A stretch of DNA of 64,000 nt from NCBI GenBank assembly GCA_014529385.2, contig CM043970.1:44980279-45044278 (forward strand), given 5' to 3'. Source of the stretch: Adiantum capillus-veneris (taxonomy: Eukaryota; Streptophyta; Polypodiopsida; Polypodiales; Pteridaceae). Positions 1 to 11,190 of this stretch are shown here, one piece after another (position 1 is the stretch's first letter; each line of letters opens with the position of its first letter). The notes under the pieces were generated by a model. The model ran no database searches and was not told the origin of the DNA. It saw nothing but the letters and a program-made list of their open reading frames with translations. A program made the translations under genes and the position numbers.

Positions 1-584
1 TTACTATGAGCATCCAATTTGAACCCTCTCTTGCATACTAGCTTCCCCTGTGGATCATAAAGTGCTATACCCCCTGAAGCTGCATCACGGCTCTTTCTGT
101 ATGAACCATCAAAGAACAACACATGTGCATTGCTGATCTGTGGCACTTCTTCAACTACCTTTCTCACCACCTCTTCGTTAACAATAAGGGGATTCTCCTT
201 GTAGGTCAACAAATCAGCTAGGGTAGCCCTTGTACTATCTTCCACTAGAAAAGAGAACTCAAACTCTTGCAGCTCAATTACCCATTTCTTCACCACATTT
301 GACATGTTAGTACCATTAATTAATTGTGGAAAAAAGGCATAACTCGTTAAGAAAACAAAAGGCCATGGTAGCAAGTAATGACAAAATCGTCGACAAGCAA
401 ATATTACACTGGGCATCACTAGCTCTACTTCCGAGAACTTTCTCTCCGCTACCAACTTCACTCGGCTTGCACAATACACTGGCCTCGTATAATGGTTGCC
501 CTTCCCCTTTTGCAATATCATGGCTCCAATGGCATCATCCCCTACTGATGGATTTACATAAAACACTTTCTCCCAATCAGGAGC
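1..584 (-). pseudogene. Native RNase H plus start of a second (archaeal-type) RNase H
   Basis: This continues the RT frame after the TAG at about 585. The native RNase H begins with APDWEKVFYVNPSVGDDAIG; the position where gypsy RNase H normally has the first catalytic Asp (DAS) reads N-P-S. After a tether of about 100 codons a new domain starts with VLFFDGS at about 103-121, the first catalytic Asp of an archaeal-type RNase H (aRNH). The window edge removes the rest. The same arrangement is seen in full at 43487-44482. Confidence 0.8.
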
Positions 585-1607
585 CTACATGGATGACAAC
601 CCCCCTAGCACCTCTTTCACCTCTTGAAACACTTCTTCACACTTGTCATCCCATTGCAATGGATCATGCTTTGCCACTTGTTGTAATGGATAAAGAATTT
701 GAGAAGACAATGGAATAAACTTTGCCATGTACTTCACTTTGTGTATAAAGGTTGCCAATTGCTTCGTACTCGTAGGTGATGGAAGAAGAATAATAGACTT
801 AACCTTGTTTGAATCAGCCTCAATGCCATTTTCTGACACCATGTGGCCCAATAACTTCACCCTTGGCTGTGCTAGATGACATTTATTTGGATTTAGTTGT
901 CCTCCACATTCATCATATCGAGCCAATACCATTTGCAGCTTCTCATGGTGTTCAGCCCTACTGTTATAAACACAGAAGTCATCCATAAAAGCTTTAACAC
1001 AACTACCAATGAATGGTTCCAACACCCAATTCGCTCTCTCTTGATAAAAGGAAGGTCCATTTGACAACCCAAATGGCAATAATGTGTAGCAATAGCAGCC
1101 CCATGGCGTAATAAAAGTGGTCTTTGTACGGTCTTTAAGAGCAATCTTCAATTGAAAATAGCCTGAAAAACCATCACACACACTGTACCTCTCATAACCT
1201 ACCACTGAATCCAAGATCTGATCGATGAATGGAAGAGGATATGGGTTCTTCTTAGTGGCTGCGTTTAAGAGCTTAAAATCTACACAAATCCTCCACTTCC
1301 CATCCTTCTTTGGACTGACTACTACTGGACTCACCCATTCTGTGGTCTCCACAGGGACTATGAACCCTGCCTTCAACAACTTGTCCACCTCTTCTCGCAA
1401 GGCTTCCATTTGCTCTTGACCCATCCTTCTTAGCCTTTGCCGCACTGGCTTAGCACCTTCTTTCAGCTCTATATGCATCTCTTCGCCCTTGAACCCTCTG
1501 ATCTCTTCATATGAAGTAATGAACAAACCAGGAAAACTAGCCAGCATGTGCAAATATATATCCTTCTCCATAGTTGAGAGGTCTCCACTGATCATTTGTG
1601 TCATCAA
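585..1607 (-). pseudogene. Ty3/gypsy reverse transcriptase (partial polyprotein)
   Basis: A 340-codon open frame covering the whole RT domain of a gypsy polyprotein, which copies element RNA into DNA. Landmarks in order are a KLLKAGFIVP-type N-terminal segment, a VSPKKDGKWRICVDF block, the YPLP.ID segment, a fingers/palm GYFQL block, LPFGLSNGP, and the catalytic AFMDDF box (FxDD where most gypsy elements have YxDD; the complete copy at 41009-49726 shares it). The thumb and connection follow (LLGHMVSENGIEA). The frame ends at an in-frame TAG just before APDW, where the complete copy has a Gln codon, so one C-to-T change explains the break. The true start lies upstream; the ATG at 1607 is only the first Met in the open frame. 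Confidence 0.92.
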
Positions 1608-1736
1608 TTCCTACTTCTTTGACAACTCAACCTTGGTTTGCATCAGCCCTTCAATCACTTCATAAGGCCCTTCACTTTCATCTTCGACCTCATTCGCAAA
1701 TGCAACTAAACCAAACTCCTGTATTTCTTTGTCCAT

Positions 1737-2575
<839 letters not shown>

Positions 2576-3059
2576 GCAGTCGTGATTGGCCCTACCATGC
2601 TATCATTTTCAATGTAGTTCAAAACACATTGCTAAGCAAGAGGAGGGTCTTGAGCGGAGAGATCAAAGGTTCTCAATGTCAAAGAATCCTATTGGTTAAC
2701 TCTCTTGATGAAGAGTAAGTCTTGGAGAAATTGTGCTTGTTATTTGATAGTTCGTGGTGAACAACCATCTGTTTTTTAAGAAGGTCGGTTGCTGTTTTGT
2801 GGCTATTGAAGCTTTGGTACCCATTTGTAGGCCACTTTTCTTGGTGTACTCACTGATTGATGTGTTGCCTTAGGTTTCCATTTGTGCACTAGTTTGGATT
2901 GGGACTGGGCTTCAAGCATCTTCTTTGGCACCTACCTCACTTAGGCTTATGCGACTACTTTGCCTTTTGTGGCCGAGGTTGTGGAGCTAGTGGTTGTGAT
3001 TTTTGTTGGTTGATTGACTGTTGCTTGATCACCCAGATCACCTTAGAGTTGTTTTGCAA

Positions 3060-3679
3060 TTGAGAAAATGCAGATAAACATGTGCGGGTATAAAAATCCG
3101 TGCATAAAGATTTGAAATTGATCAAACCAAATATTGGAATAAACTCCTTATGACAACCTTCGACTTTAGCTTTGCAATACTCTATTGGTTGGGTGGTCGT
3201 CTACTCACAATATCAATAGAAAGCTCGTATCATGTGAATATGCACTCGTACAAGAATGCAGTGGTGGTTTGAGCATTGTTCTTCCTAGTTGATCTAGCTT
3301 TTGTCCACTTAGTCAAATAATATGTGGCCACAATAATATAGTGCGCCTAGGTTTTGTAAGCTGGTGGTTATATGGGACCAACAAAGTCTATATCCCACTT
3401 GGCAAATGATCTTCCTTTTATCATTGGTCACAATGGCATGCTATCGATTCTAATTGGCATCTTTTCCTCTCTGACAAGAGTCACATCACAAATTCTTTTG
3501 CATTGGTAAATAAAGTTGGTCACCATATGCCAGCCATCAATATAGCTCAAGCCATAGTTTCATGAGAGAAATGATCCCCTGATAGTCTTATATATTCTTG
3601 TTCCAAGATAGAAATGTACTCCTTTCCATTGGCACACTGTCCAAGCTAATAATCTTTCCCTTCTCTATAGAGATACTAA
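3060..3679 (-). pseudogene. Gypsy integrase remnant, distal part (block A)
   Basis: Minus-strand remnant of the second HHCC zinc-binding module and the start of the integrase catalytic core, parallel to 36850-37310 in block B. The zinc module lies at about 3490-3600 and the region around the first catalytic Asp at about 3400. Many stops and indels are present. Most of the core, including the second Asp and the Glu, is absent through an internal deletion relative to B. The CACTA element separates it from the upstream half at 8173-8600. Confidence 0.7.
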
Positions 3680-3687
3680 CACTATAA
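3677..3687 (+). repeat. Left TSD (TAA) and terminal inverted repeat of CACTA element
   Basis: TAA target duplication at 3677-3679, then CACTATAA starting at 3680. It matches the reverse complement of the right end. Confidence 0.9.
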
Positions 3688-3799
3688 AACTTGCAAAGCG
3701 TTACCGCGTCCCTTTACCGCGTTTTGTAGATAGAGAGAGAGAGAAATGGGGTCGCCAAAGGAGAGAGAGGGGAGCAGGAAGGATCTATTTTGTAAATTA

Positions 3800-3890
3800 A
3801 ATATTACCACGTATATTACCACAAATATTACCGTGCATATTACCGCGCATACTATCTCGCATATTACTGTGTAAATTACCTCGCAAATTT
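3800..3890 (+). repeat. Left subterminal repeat array of the CACTA element
   Basis: About seven head-to-tail copies of a 12-13-bp motif of the form TATTACCRCGCA, with single-base differences between copies. More TACCGCG copies lie at about 3698-3722, close to the terminus. In En/Spm-type elements such subterminal motifs bind the element-encoded TNPA protein; that role is inferred from the family. Confidence 0.85.
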
Positions 3891-4006
3891 CAAAAAGAAA
3901 AAAAGTACGGTATGCCGCATTTTCTGCAGCATACCTTGCTCTTCTACTCCTACCACCATCACATGTGCAGTCGTACTCTCTCCTTCTCTCCCTCTCAAAG
4001 CTCACA

Positions 4007-4009
<3 letters not shown>

Positions 4010-4057
<48 letters not shown>

Positions 4058-4254
4058 TACTTTCTCTCTTTAACACACACACACACACACACATGCACAA
4101 TTAATCTTTGGTGGAGCGCTCCATTAATTGACGATCGTTCGAGAGGAGAGGGCGGACCGCAAGAGGGCTCTACAAAAGAGGACCACAAAAAGACTTGAAT
4201 GTTAGAGGAACACAAGAGGTAAGCTTCTACAAAATCCCTTCTCCCTTTTGTCTT

Positions 4255-4289
<35 letters not shown>

Positions 4290-4310
4290 CACACACACAC
4301 GCATTAGAAA
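4010..4310. repeat. Microsatellites (TC)n and (CA)n inside the CACTA element
   Basis: (TC)n at about 4011-4054, (AC)n at 4073-4093 and again at 4253-4301. Between them is about 150 bp of ordinary sequence. No coding capacity. Confidence 0.9.
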
Positions 4311-4429
4311 AGTTAGATTCAAAGATTTTGTACCTCTTTCATGTCTGGTGTAGGTGCTTCTTGCTTGCTTGGTTGATTGTTTATTGTAGGTGTTCGATTA
4401 GTTCCTATATATTTGCTTGATTGCTTGGT

Positions 4430-4818
4430 GTGTATTAGGGAGAGGAAAAAAGGAGAGAGGGAGAAAGAGAGATTAACGTTAATTTAATGGTTAATATTAA
4501 ATTAATGTTAAAGTAGAGATTAACGTAGATTTGATGATTAATGTTAAATAGATGTTTAAGTAGAGAGAGAAAAAGTCAAATTAAACATCACGCCTATACA
4601 TTAAACTTGTTGTATGTTAATGTTAAATTAGTGTTAACTAAGAATGATTTGATGTGTATGTTACATTAGAGAAAAAAAATAGAGAGACAAAAAGAAAAAA
4701 AAAACATTAGGTATTAAACATTAGAAAAAAAAGTGATAAAGTATGATAAATTGTACATTAAAAAAAGGGTTTAGAGAGAGATTAGAGAGAAAAATATTCA
4801 ATTTAGTGTATGTGAAAT

Positions 4819-4867
<49 letters not shown>

Positions 4868-4940
4868 GATTAGAGAGAGGAGAAAAGAGATGAGAGAAGA
4901 GCGATTAGAGGGAGGAGAAGTGTTAAAATAGTGTAGATTG

Positions 4941-5006
<66 letters not shown>

Positions 5007-6400
5007 GAAGAAAGATTAGAGAGAGGAAAAGAGGGATAGAGGGTGTAGAGAGAGTGGAGATAGAGAAGAAGTAGGGAAAGATTGTTAGATTAGAGAGAAA
5101 CAAAGATAGAGGGTGTAGAGAGTGTATAAAGAGGGAATAGAGTAGATAAAGGGTATAGAGATAGAGATTATATGGAGAGAGAGAGTCAACATTAGGGGAT
5201 AGAAAGAAGATATAGATAGATATTAGGTAGAGAGTAGATATATAAGGTTAGGATTTATAAAGAGATTAGAGTGTAGAGAGGTGTACATGGATTAGATAGA
5301 GTGGGGGTAAAGATTATGTAGATTAGGTAGAGAGAGAGAATACGTAGAGAGTAGCAATAGAGAGAGTCAAGATTAGGGGGTAAAGAGAGTAGAGAGAGGG
5401 TAGATATAGAGATTAGATAGATAAGGTTAGGATTAGAAAAATATTGGGGTGTAGAGAGAGGTGTGGATAGAGTAGACAGAGAAGATGTAGAGATTAAGTA
5501 GATTATGTAGAGAGTACGTAGAGAAGGTGTAGAGATAGAGATTACTTAGAGAAAGAGAGAGAGGTGTGGATAGAGGTTAGGATGTAGATAGAGGGAGTAA
5601 ATAGAGAGACGGAGGATACATAGAGTGTAGAGATAGATAGAGGGACTAGAGATAGTGTAGATATTTACCTCTATTTAGTGCGCTCTCTATGTTTAGAAGG
5701 TAGAGAGTTTAAGGGTAGATTTAGAGATTAGGTATAGAGTAAATAGATAAGAAAAGGATTTAGGAAGAGATTGGAGAGGTGTGGTTAGAGTAGATAGAGA
5801 TGGTGTAGAGTTTAGGTAGACTAGGTAGAGAGGGAGGATACGTAGAGAGTGTAGATTGAGATTAAGTAGAGGGTAGATAGATAAGGTTAGGATTTGGGAA
5901 GAGATTAGGGTTTAGAGAAAGGTGTGGATAGAGTAGATAGAGGGAGTACAGAGGGTGTAGATAGAGGGATAGAGGATGCAAAGATAGAGATTAGGGTCGA
6001 GAGAGAGGTGTGGATAGAGTAGATAGAGGGAGTACAGAGGGTGTAGATAGAGAGACGGAGGATGCAAAGAGTGTAGAGACAGATAGAGGGACTAGAGAGA
6101 GTGTAGAAATTTACCTCTATTTAGCACTATGTATGTGTTTAGAGGGTAGATATAGAGATTATGTAGAGGATAAGATTAAGATATAGGAAGAGATTAGGGT
6201 GTAGAGAGAGGGGTGAATAGAGTAGATATAGAGGGTGTAGAGTTGACGTAAATTAGGTAGAGAAGGAGGATACATGGAGAGTGTAGATAGAGATTAAGTC
6301 GAGGGGAGACATATAAGGTTAGGATTTAGGAAGAGACTAGGGTTTAGAGAGCGGTGTAGATGGAGTAGATAGAGAGGATGTAGAGATTAGGTAGAGCGTT
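4430..6400. repeat. Two-kilobase purine-rich minisatellite inside the CACTA element
   Basis: The plus strand is almost only A, G and T, built from TAGAGAGAG variants, with pure (GA)n runs at about 4820-4861 and 4945-4996. A longer repeat shows through: ATAAGGTTAGGATTT recurs near 5242, 5421, 5881 and 6313, with weaker copies near 5750 and 6171, each followed by an AGAGATTAGGGTGTAGAGAG-like stretch. A segment ending TTACCTCTATTTAG recurs near 5665 and 6110. No gene. Confidence 0.88.
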
Positions 6401-6629
6401 AACACAACCTTGTCCTCCCAACCAACATTGCCTTGCACACACATCTAATCATTCACACAATTTTGACTTTGTTGAAGCTACCCACAACCCCAACTTTATT
6501 GGACGCCCAACCTTGACTCTGTCCGAGCTGTCCTCAACACTCACACTCATCTTGAGCACCAACTTGGACTCTATTCGAGTTGCCTGTGAATCTCTAGCAG
6601 TTATGCTTTGAGTCTCTTCATACAAAGCA

Positions 6630-7030
6630 TGTGCCTATCATGGCCACTCGAGCCTCATCTCAAGGCAAGTCTACATTCTCCGGGGTCGTAGAAACACCCC
6701 CAAAGATAAAAAACCTAACACATAGGTCTTGAAAATGAAGTTGAGAAGCTTCGCAAAGAGAATGAGGAGATGAAGCATAGGCTTGTCATGATCGAGGCTC
6801 GACTCAACACAATGGAGAACCACAAAAAGCAAGAGATGGAACATTATATGGAAATCAAGGTCAATAACACAAAGGTAGAAGTAGAGACCACCTTCACAAA
6901 GGAGGTCAAAACCCAAGTGTGGAATATCATCTTTCGTAACGTTGAAGACGATGTAGTGTCCACGCTACGTGAACGACAATGCCAAGACGATATCGCCCTC
7001 AATGTTCGCATTGGTAGGCTTATTAGGTTT
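6630..7030 (+). pseudogene. Broken coiled-coil reading frame inside the CACTA element
   Basis: A start codon at about 6640 opens a Ser/Thr/Lys-rich frame that hits stops near 6725. The next frame then reads a charged, heptad-like stretch (GLENEVEKLRKENEEMKHRL and onward) of about 100 codons to 7030. The pattern fits one protein of about 130 residues with a single frameshift. Long coiled coils near charged segments occur in several plant CACTA-encoded proteins, but no family-specific motif is visible, so the link to a transposition protein is only positional. A captured host exon is the alternative. Confidence 0.4.
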
Positions 7031-7845
7031 TGTTCATTTCATCTTATCTTCCCTTTATCACACCTCGCTAGACCCTTACTCCTTAATTGAGATGTATTCA
7101 ACACCCGTGGGGGTCCACCTTTCAAAAATACCTATAGCTTTTGCACTCAAGAGGTATTTTTTCAACCCCTATACACACACTTCATCATGAATTAAAAAAG
7201 ACCCATCTTCCTTCATAAACCTGTAAATTTTTTTCAATTTCCCATTTTTAAACCCCTCTTGTACATGGAATACTCTATCTCTTTGGTATATAAAAAAACC
7301 CTCTAGGTGAACTCACGTGCTACACTTAAATATTTTTAGTTGGAGCCCCCGAGTTCCAACAAACCCTTTATTCAGAAGGAGCTTTCTAATGTTTTGTTTT
7401 TGGTGTCATAGGTCATATTTGACCTTCGTGGATGATAATTAAATCTATTTGTCTATTTATATCTACCTATCATAGATGTCATAATGAGCAGAATGAATAA
7501 TCATTGAGAATGCCAAATGGACGCCGTCACAAACATGGCAATGGCAATGGAAAAGCTACAAAGATTTAAATACGATGCTTATCTTAAAGGTTATGAGTGT
7601 GCTCCTAGTACTAGAATTATGATCATGCACAAAGGTTCTTAAGTCAATCATCAACTATATCAGCTTCCAAATCACTGGTTGATTTGACTCACTCTTCAAT
7701 GTCGAAGATGAGTATACAAACCCCTACAATAAATAGAACTCCCTTGTGAGAGAAGAGTATTAAGAAGAAGCGGCCAATATTTGCTGATGTGAACTATGTG
7801 CTAGAAGAAGACAGTCACAGACCAGATAACTTTATATAGGTCAAC
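7031..7845. other. CACTA interior without recognised features
   Basis: AT-rich sequence. I see no domain, simple repeat or structured motif here. Confidence 0.6.
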
Positions 7846-7902
7846 AATAAAGATGCTCATCTGGGCCATCCAAATTGGATGGACCAGATGAGCATCTTTA
7901 TT
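7846..7902. repeat. Near-perfect stem-loop beside the right subterminal array
   Basis: Arms at 7846-7871 and 7877-7902 are complementary over 26 bases with one mismatch. The short AAATT loop region extends the pairing further (CCAA/TTGG). It lies directly inside the right subterminal repeats of the CACTA element. Confidence 0.85.
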
Positions 7903-7916
7903 TTTGAAAATACGTA

Positions 7917-8050
7917 CAATGGTAATATGTGTGGTAATATGCACGGTAATATACGTGGTAATATGTGAGGTAATAAGCGCGGTAATATGCGTGGTAATAC
8001 TGGCAATAATAATCACGGCTATATTACCGCTCCTATTATCGCGTATATTG
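7917..8050 (-). repeat. Right subterminal repeat array of the CACTA element
   Basis: About eight copies of GGTAATATGCGY variants, the reverse complement of the left array motif, plus a few direct-orientation copies towards 8050. The opposite orientation at the two ends is the CACTA pattern. Open frames rich in Val-Ile-Cys across this stretch are translations of the repeat and not genes. Confidence 0.85.
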
Positions 8051-8164
8051 TTGTCAAACCACTACCGCGTCCTTTGCCATTGTTATTGCTGCACACACAA
8101 TATTTTCTCTTTCTATTTTTCTTTAATAATCCGCAGAAATGCTAGCGGTTCTAGAGTTTTCCGC

Positions 8165-8175
8165 TTATAGTGTAA
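8165..8175 (-). repeat. Right terminal inverted repeat and TSD (TAA) of CACTA element
   Basis: TTATAGTG ends at 8172, followed by TAA at 8173-8175. After this the integrase remnant of block A resumes exactly where it was interrupted. Confidence 0.9.
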
Positions 8176-8600
8176 TCAATCATGGCATAATTGGATGCTT
8201 ATGCCTTTTAAAAATTCTCTATTCATCAAGTACTCTATCAAATATCTACTCCTTAGGTGTAATTGATATCTGGAATGAAATTGCATGTGGACTGGCTACT
8301 CTTTCCTTGCACCGAGAACAATTGTTCACATTGGCATGAATGTCTCTTTTTATAGTAGGCTAGTAAACACCTAACCATGTTAGTTGTCACAAAGTTGTCT
8401 TTTGCAAAATGGATTTTCACTATCGTGGTATGAGCTTGATCTAAGTAAGCTATCTTGCTCCTTTGGGCTTATGCACAAAAGTACAATCTCATCCTTGTTT
8501 TTTCAATACACCCTTCTACCTAATAACGGATACATAGCCAATTGCTCGATCAGCTGCGATGTGATTGAAAATGGGATTTGTGAATCGACTTGAGCTATGA
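8173..8600 (-). pseudogene. First HHCC zinc-binding module of the gypsy pol remnant (block A)
   Basis: Minus-strand remnant with an HTTIVKIH pair of histidines (about 8423-8437) and, after about 35 codons with one frameshift, CSRC (about 8317-8330). This is the H-x6-H...C-x2-C pattern of the integrase N-terminal zinc-binding domain. It is followed by a YLMNIEFP-like segment that normally precedes integrase, and then by a second HHCC module beyond the CACTA insertion. The block B counterpart is 37311-37790, where CSRC has decayed. Confidence 0.65.
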
Positions 8601-10299
8601 TCATAAAAAAGACAAGATCTTTTGACCATCTTGGAACCATTTCAATGGATAACAAACAAGCATTCGGCACATCATCATCCACTCAATTTGGAGGTTCTTT
8701 AGGTTCCATTAGGTCAATTCTCTTGGGATTCTTGCAACCTTCATAGGATTTTTGAGGTTCCTTTGGCTCTCTCATTCGTTGCTTCACTATGATCCGTCGA
8801 TTTTGTAGAGTATAATTCTTGTAATGTGAGGGAGAACTAGTTTATCATCTCTCGAACTCCATTTTACTGGTCCAGACCTCCTTCAACATTCTCTTCAACT
8901 CCTTATACTTAGCTTTTCGATCTGTTTTTCATCGTTGGAGGTTCCCTTTCTTTGATTTCATCATGTTTTCTTGGTTTTTGTTTTGGTTTGTGTTGTCACA
9001 CATCCTTTTTCTTTCTATGAGATAGGGTATTTTCCTGTGATCTTATTTTTAGTATGATCTTATGTATCTACCATAATCAAGAATTCAGTTTTGTCTCCTA
9101 TTTTTGACACATTTTGATTTCTTCTCAGTTTGTTCTCTCGTTTCTACGATATCTCTGTTGGCGTTTGTGATGCTGATTTGAAACTCAAAAAAGTTTCTTC
9201 CCAGTAGTTTTGCTTTCGCACACTCTTTTGCAAAGTCACAATCATTAGCCGTGTGTCCTCCTCTAGCTCCTCAATGGTGTCAATATAGTAATAGTGATAA
9301 AAAAATATGTTGTTTATCCAAGAGTTCAATCATCACCATTTGGATGGGAATATAGTCATAGCCCTCCTCATCGCAAAATTATGTCAGTGTAGACTCGTTG
9401 ACACATACATCCATAGTTGCCAAAATTTGAGTCCTCAAATGGCTTGAACAAATGTTTTGGAATGGGTTTTGATATATATTCAACATCTTTTACATCTGGA
9501 TCTAAGATACAATCTTCTTGTTGTAAACTACCACTCTCGAAGGCTCCACACATGTACATCCAGATCGGTGTGTCTTTATTGAACCACGATGGCAGTTTAG
9601 TTTTGGATGATGTCTCTCAATCCAATTCTTCCATTGGTGTTCTCCGAACATACTTATATGAATGGTCTCACTAGGAAAATTTTGGACTCTCAAATGGGGC
9701 TATAAGGACTTTGACTTTCTCCCTCTTGTCTAAAACGAGCGCACAGTAATTATTTACCCATGAAATCAAAACTTGTTAGACCTTTTGGATTTAGAATGTA
9801 CTCGTTAGAATCTATCCATTGATATATAGCATGCCATTAGATTCCGTATATTCTAGAAGATTCCATTTTTGAATGCGACAACTCCATCTTATGAATGGAA
9901 TCTGTCCCCACATTTCAACTTCAGTGGGGAGGCCATAACTTCTATAAATCAACTCCAAATTTGTCCGAGTTTGGGGATTTAGAACCTACTTTTTAAGATA
10001 TTTTTAATGATATGTTGGTTGACAGGGTTTTGATAGATCGTTTATGTACTTCACCGGGTTGCCCACTTTGGACAAGAGGGGCAAAGTCAAACCCCCATAT
10101 AGGGCCCCTTTGAGAGTCCAAATTTTCCCTAGTGTTCAGGTAATTAATCCAACTTCTTTCAAATAGAGATAGTCGTTTCTCCAATCTTGGATCAACTGTA
10201 TTTGCCTCATAAAAGGTCATTTGAAGATGATTTTGTAATTGAATGTTTTTCCAAAATCTACAATAGCAAAAGAGTGTTGGTTGTCAATTTTGCAAGAGC
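8601..10299 (-). pseudogene. Block A pol-region remnant without a recognised domain
   Basis: Minus-strand sequence parallel to 37790-39180 in block B. It carries several short open stretches (for example around 9144-9329 and 9502-9693) broken by stops. I find no RT box such as LPFG or xDD in any frame, although an RT would be expected between protease and integrase. Confidence 0.45.
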
Positions 10300-10500
10300 T
10301 GACTATCACATTTTCTAGTAATCCCATGGGCTTTTCAATGTGTACATCTACCAGTTTCAATTTCATACGTGTTTGCCTAATTGCAGGATTTCCATAGGCT
10401 TTTCCAGGCTACTTTCGTTGTGATGGCAATGCCTACCCCATAGTATACAATATCCATGGTTGTTACATCATTCTATTGTACTGGAAGGGTTGTGCTCCCT
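10300..10500 (-). pseudogene. Retropepsin-like remnant (block A)
   Basis: Minus-strand segment with a decayed active-site region (YYGVGIAI where a retropepsin has DSGA), then a VHIEKPMGLLENVIVSS-like stretch and AIVDF. This is the usual order of a gypsy protease (active site, then a VLxxVxVxV strand, then FxVxD). Parallel to 39180-39350 in block B, which is clearer. Confidence 0.5.
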
Positions 10501-10821
10501 TGTTTCCTTTGCAGTAATCTCCTACCTTATTCATAGGTATAGATCTAACGATTTTTCCCTGCAATTCTTCTTTATGCAACTCTTAAAGGTTTTCTTTGAT
10601 TAAACCTGTTATGACCATTTTTTCTAGGTACCTTGTATATCTTTCCATAAATGTGGTCTCATCTTTATCCGAGGATCTACTTGGCATGAATTGTACTATA
10701 TTTATACTATTTTTCCTTTATTCACAAGATTTCAAGGACAATCATCAAGAAAATCTCCACCTTTTATGCCACATTTCATGCAATTAGCCTCAAATGGTCT
10801 AGCGTTCTTATTTGTCTCTAG

Positions 10822-10863
10822 ACAATTATTTTTTCAATGGTCATCTTAACCACATTTATTGCA
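10822..10863 (-). pseudogene. Gag zinc knuckle remnant (CCHC)
   Basis: Minus-strand codons give C-N-K-C-G-stop-D-D-H-stop-K-N-N-C, a C-x2-C-x4-H-x4-C zinc knuckle with two in-frame stops. Zinc knuckles end Gag in most Ty3/gypsy elements and bind element RNA. The four metal ligands are all kept. Confidence 0.65.
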
Positions 10864-10985
10864 GTTCCTTGCTCTCAGTTTAGGTGTCATAAAATATAAT
10901 ATCTAACTATTCTAAATGATTTTTTTAGATTGAACTGATCGTTTAATGTGAAAAAATGAATGGGAACAAGAGTTAGAATAGAGAT

Positions 10986-11190
10986 ATGTGCTTTTAGATC
11001 TATCTCAGCACGTGACCAAAAGGGAGAGAAGGCTACCTCTCATTAAGGGTCCAAAAGGGAGACGGTCTACCAAAGAGCAATGAGTAGGTAATGTGCTTTT
11101 AGATCTATCTCAGCACGTGACCAAAAGGGAGAGAAGGCTACCTCTCATTAAGGGTCAAAAAGATGGTCTACCAAAGAGCAATGAGTAGGT
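10986..11190. repeat. Tandem duplication, 105-bp unit
   Basis: The stretch starting ATGTGCTTTTAGATC at 10986 is repeated at 11091 with nearly the same sequence; the second copy lost about 8 bp. Block B has only one copy (near 39836), so the duplication is specific to A. Confidence 0.9.

Larger units (their letters stand above)
1..1736 (-). mobile_element. Ty3/gypsy element copy 1, truncated at both ends
   Basis: This is a second copy of the Ty3/gypsy family seen complete at 41009-49726: base 1 onward matches 43851 onward almost base for base. Reading the minus strand it holds the end of the protease-RT linker, reverse transcriptase, the native RNase H and the start of the second RNase H. The left end is cut by the window edge. 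The right end is real: similarity stops at about 1736, inside the linker, and a long (GT)n tract follows directly, so gag, protease and the 5' LTR are missing. The reading frame is better kept here than in the complete copy. Confidence 0.93.
3680..8172. mobile_element. CACTA (En/Spm superfamily) DNA transposon, non-autonomous
   Basis: A complete 4493-bp element. It begins CACTATAA and ends TTATAGTG, an 8-bp perfect terminal inverted repeat of CACTA type. It is flanked by the 3-bp target duplication TAA (3677-3679 and 8173-8175). The homologous place in block B (37311-37313) has a single TAA with no insert, which proves the insertion. Inside both ends lie arrays of a 12-bp motif in opposite orientation (about 3800-3890 and 7917-8050), as known for the subterminal TNPA-binding repeats of En/Spm. 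No transposase is recognisable; the interior is simple repeats, a purine-rich minisatellite and one broken coiled-coil reading frame. Confidence 0.9.

Noticed and set aside
3682-4056. 124-codon minus frame rich in Val-Ile-Cys
   Set aside because: It translates the CACTA subterminal motif array plus a (GA)n tract; the right array gives a matching frame on the other strand.
5880-6340. Plant telomere-like TTTAGGG-type sequence (ATTAGGGTTTAGAG)
   Set aside because: Isolated occurrences inside a TAGAG minisatellite; no tandem run of TTTAGGG.
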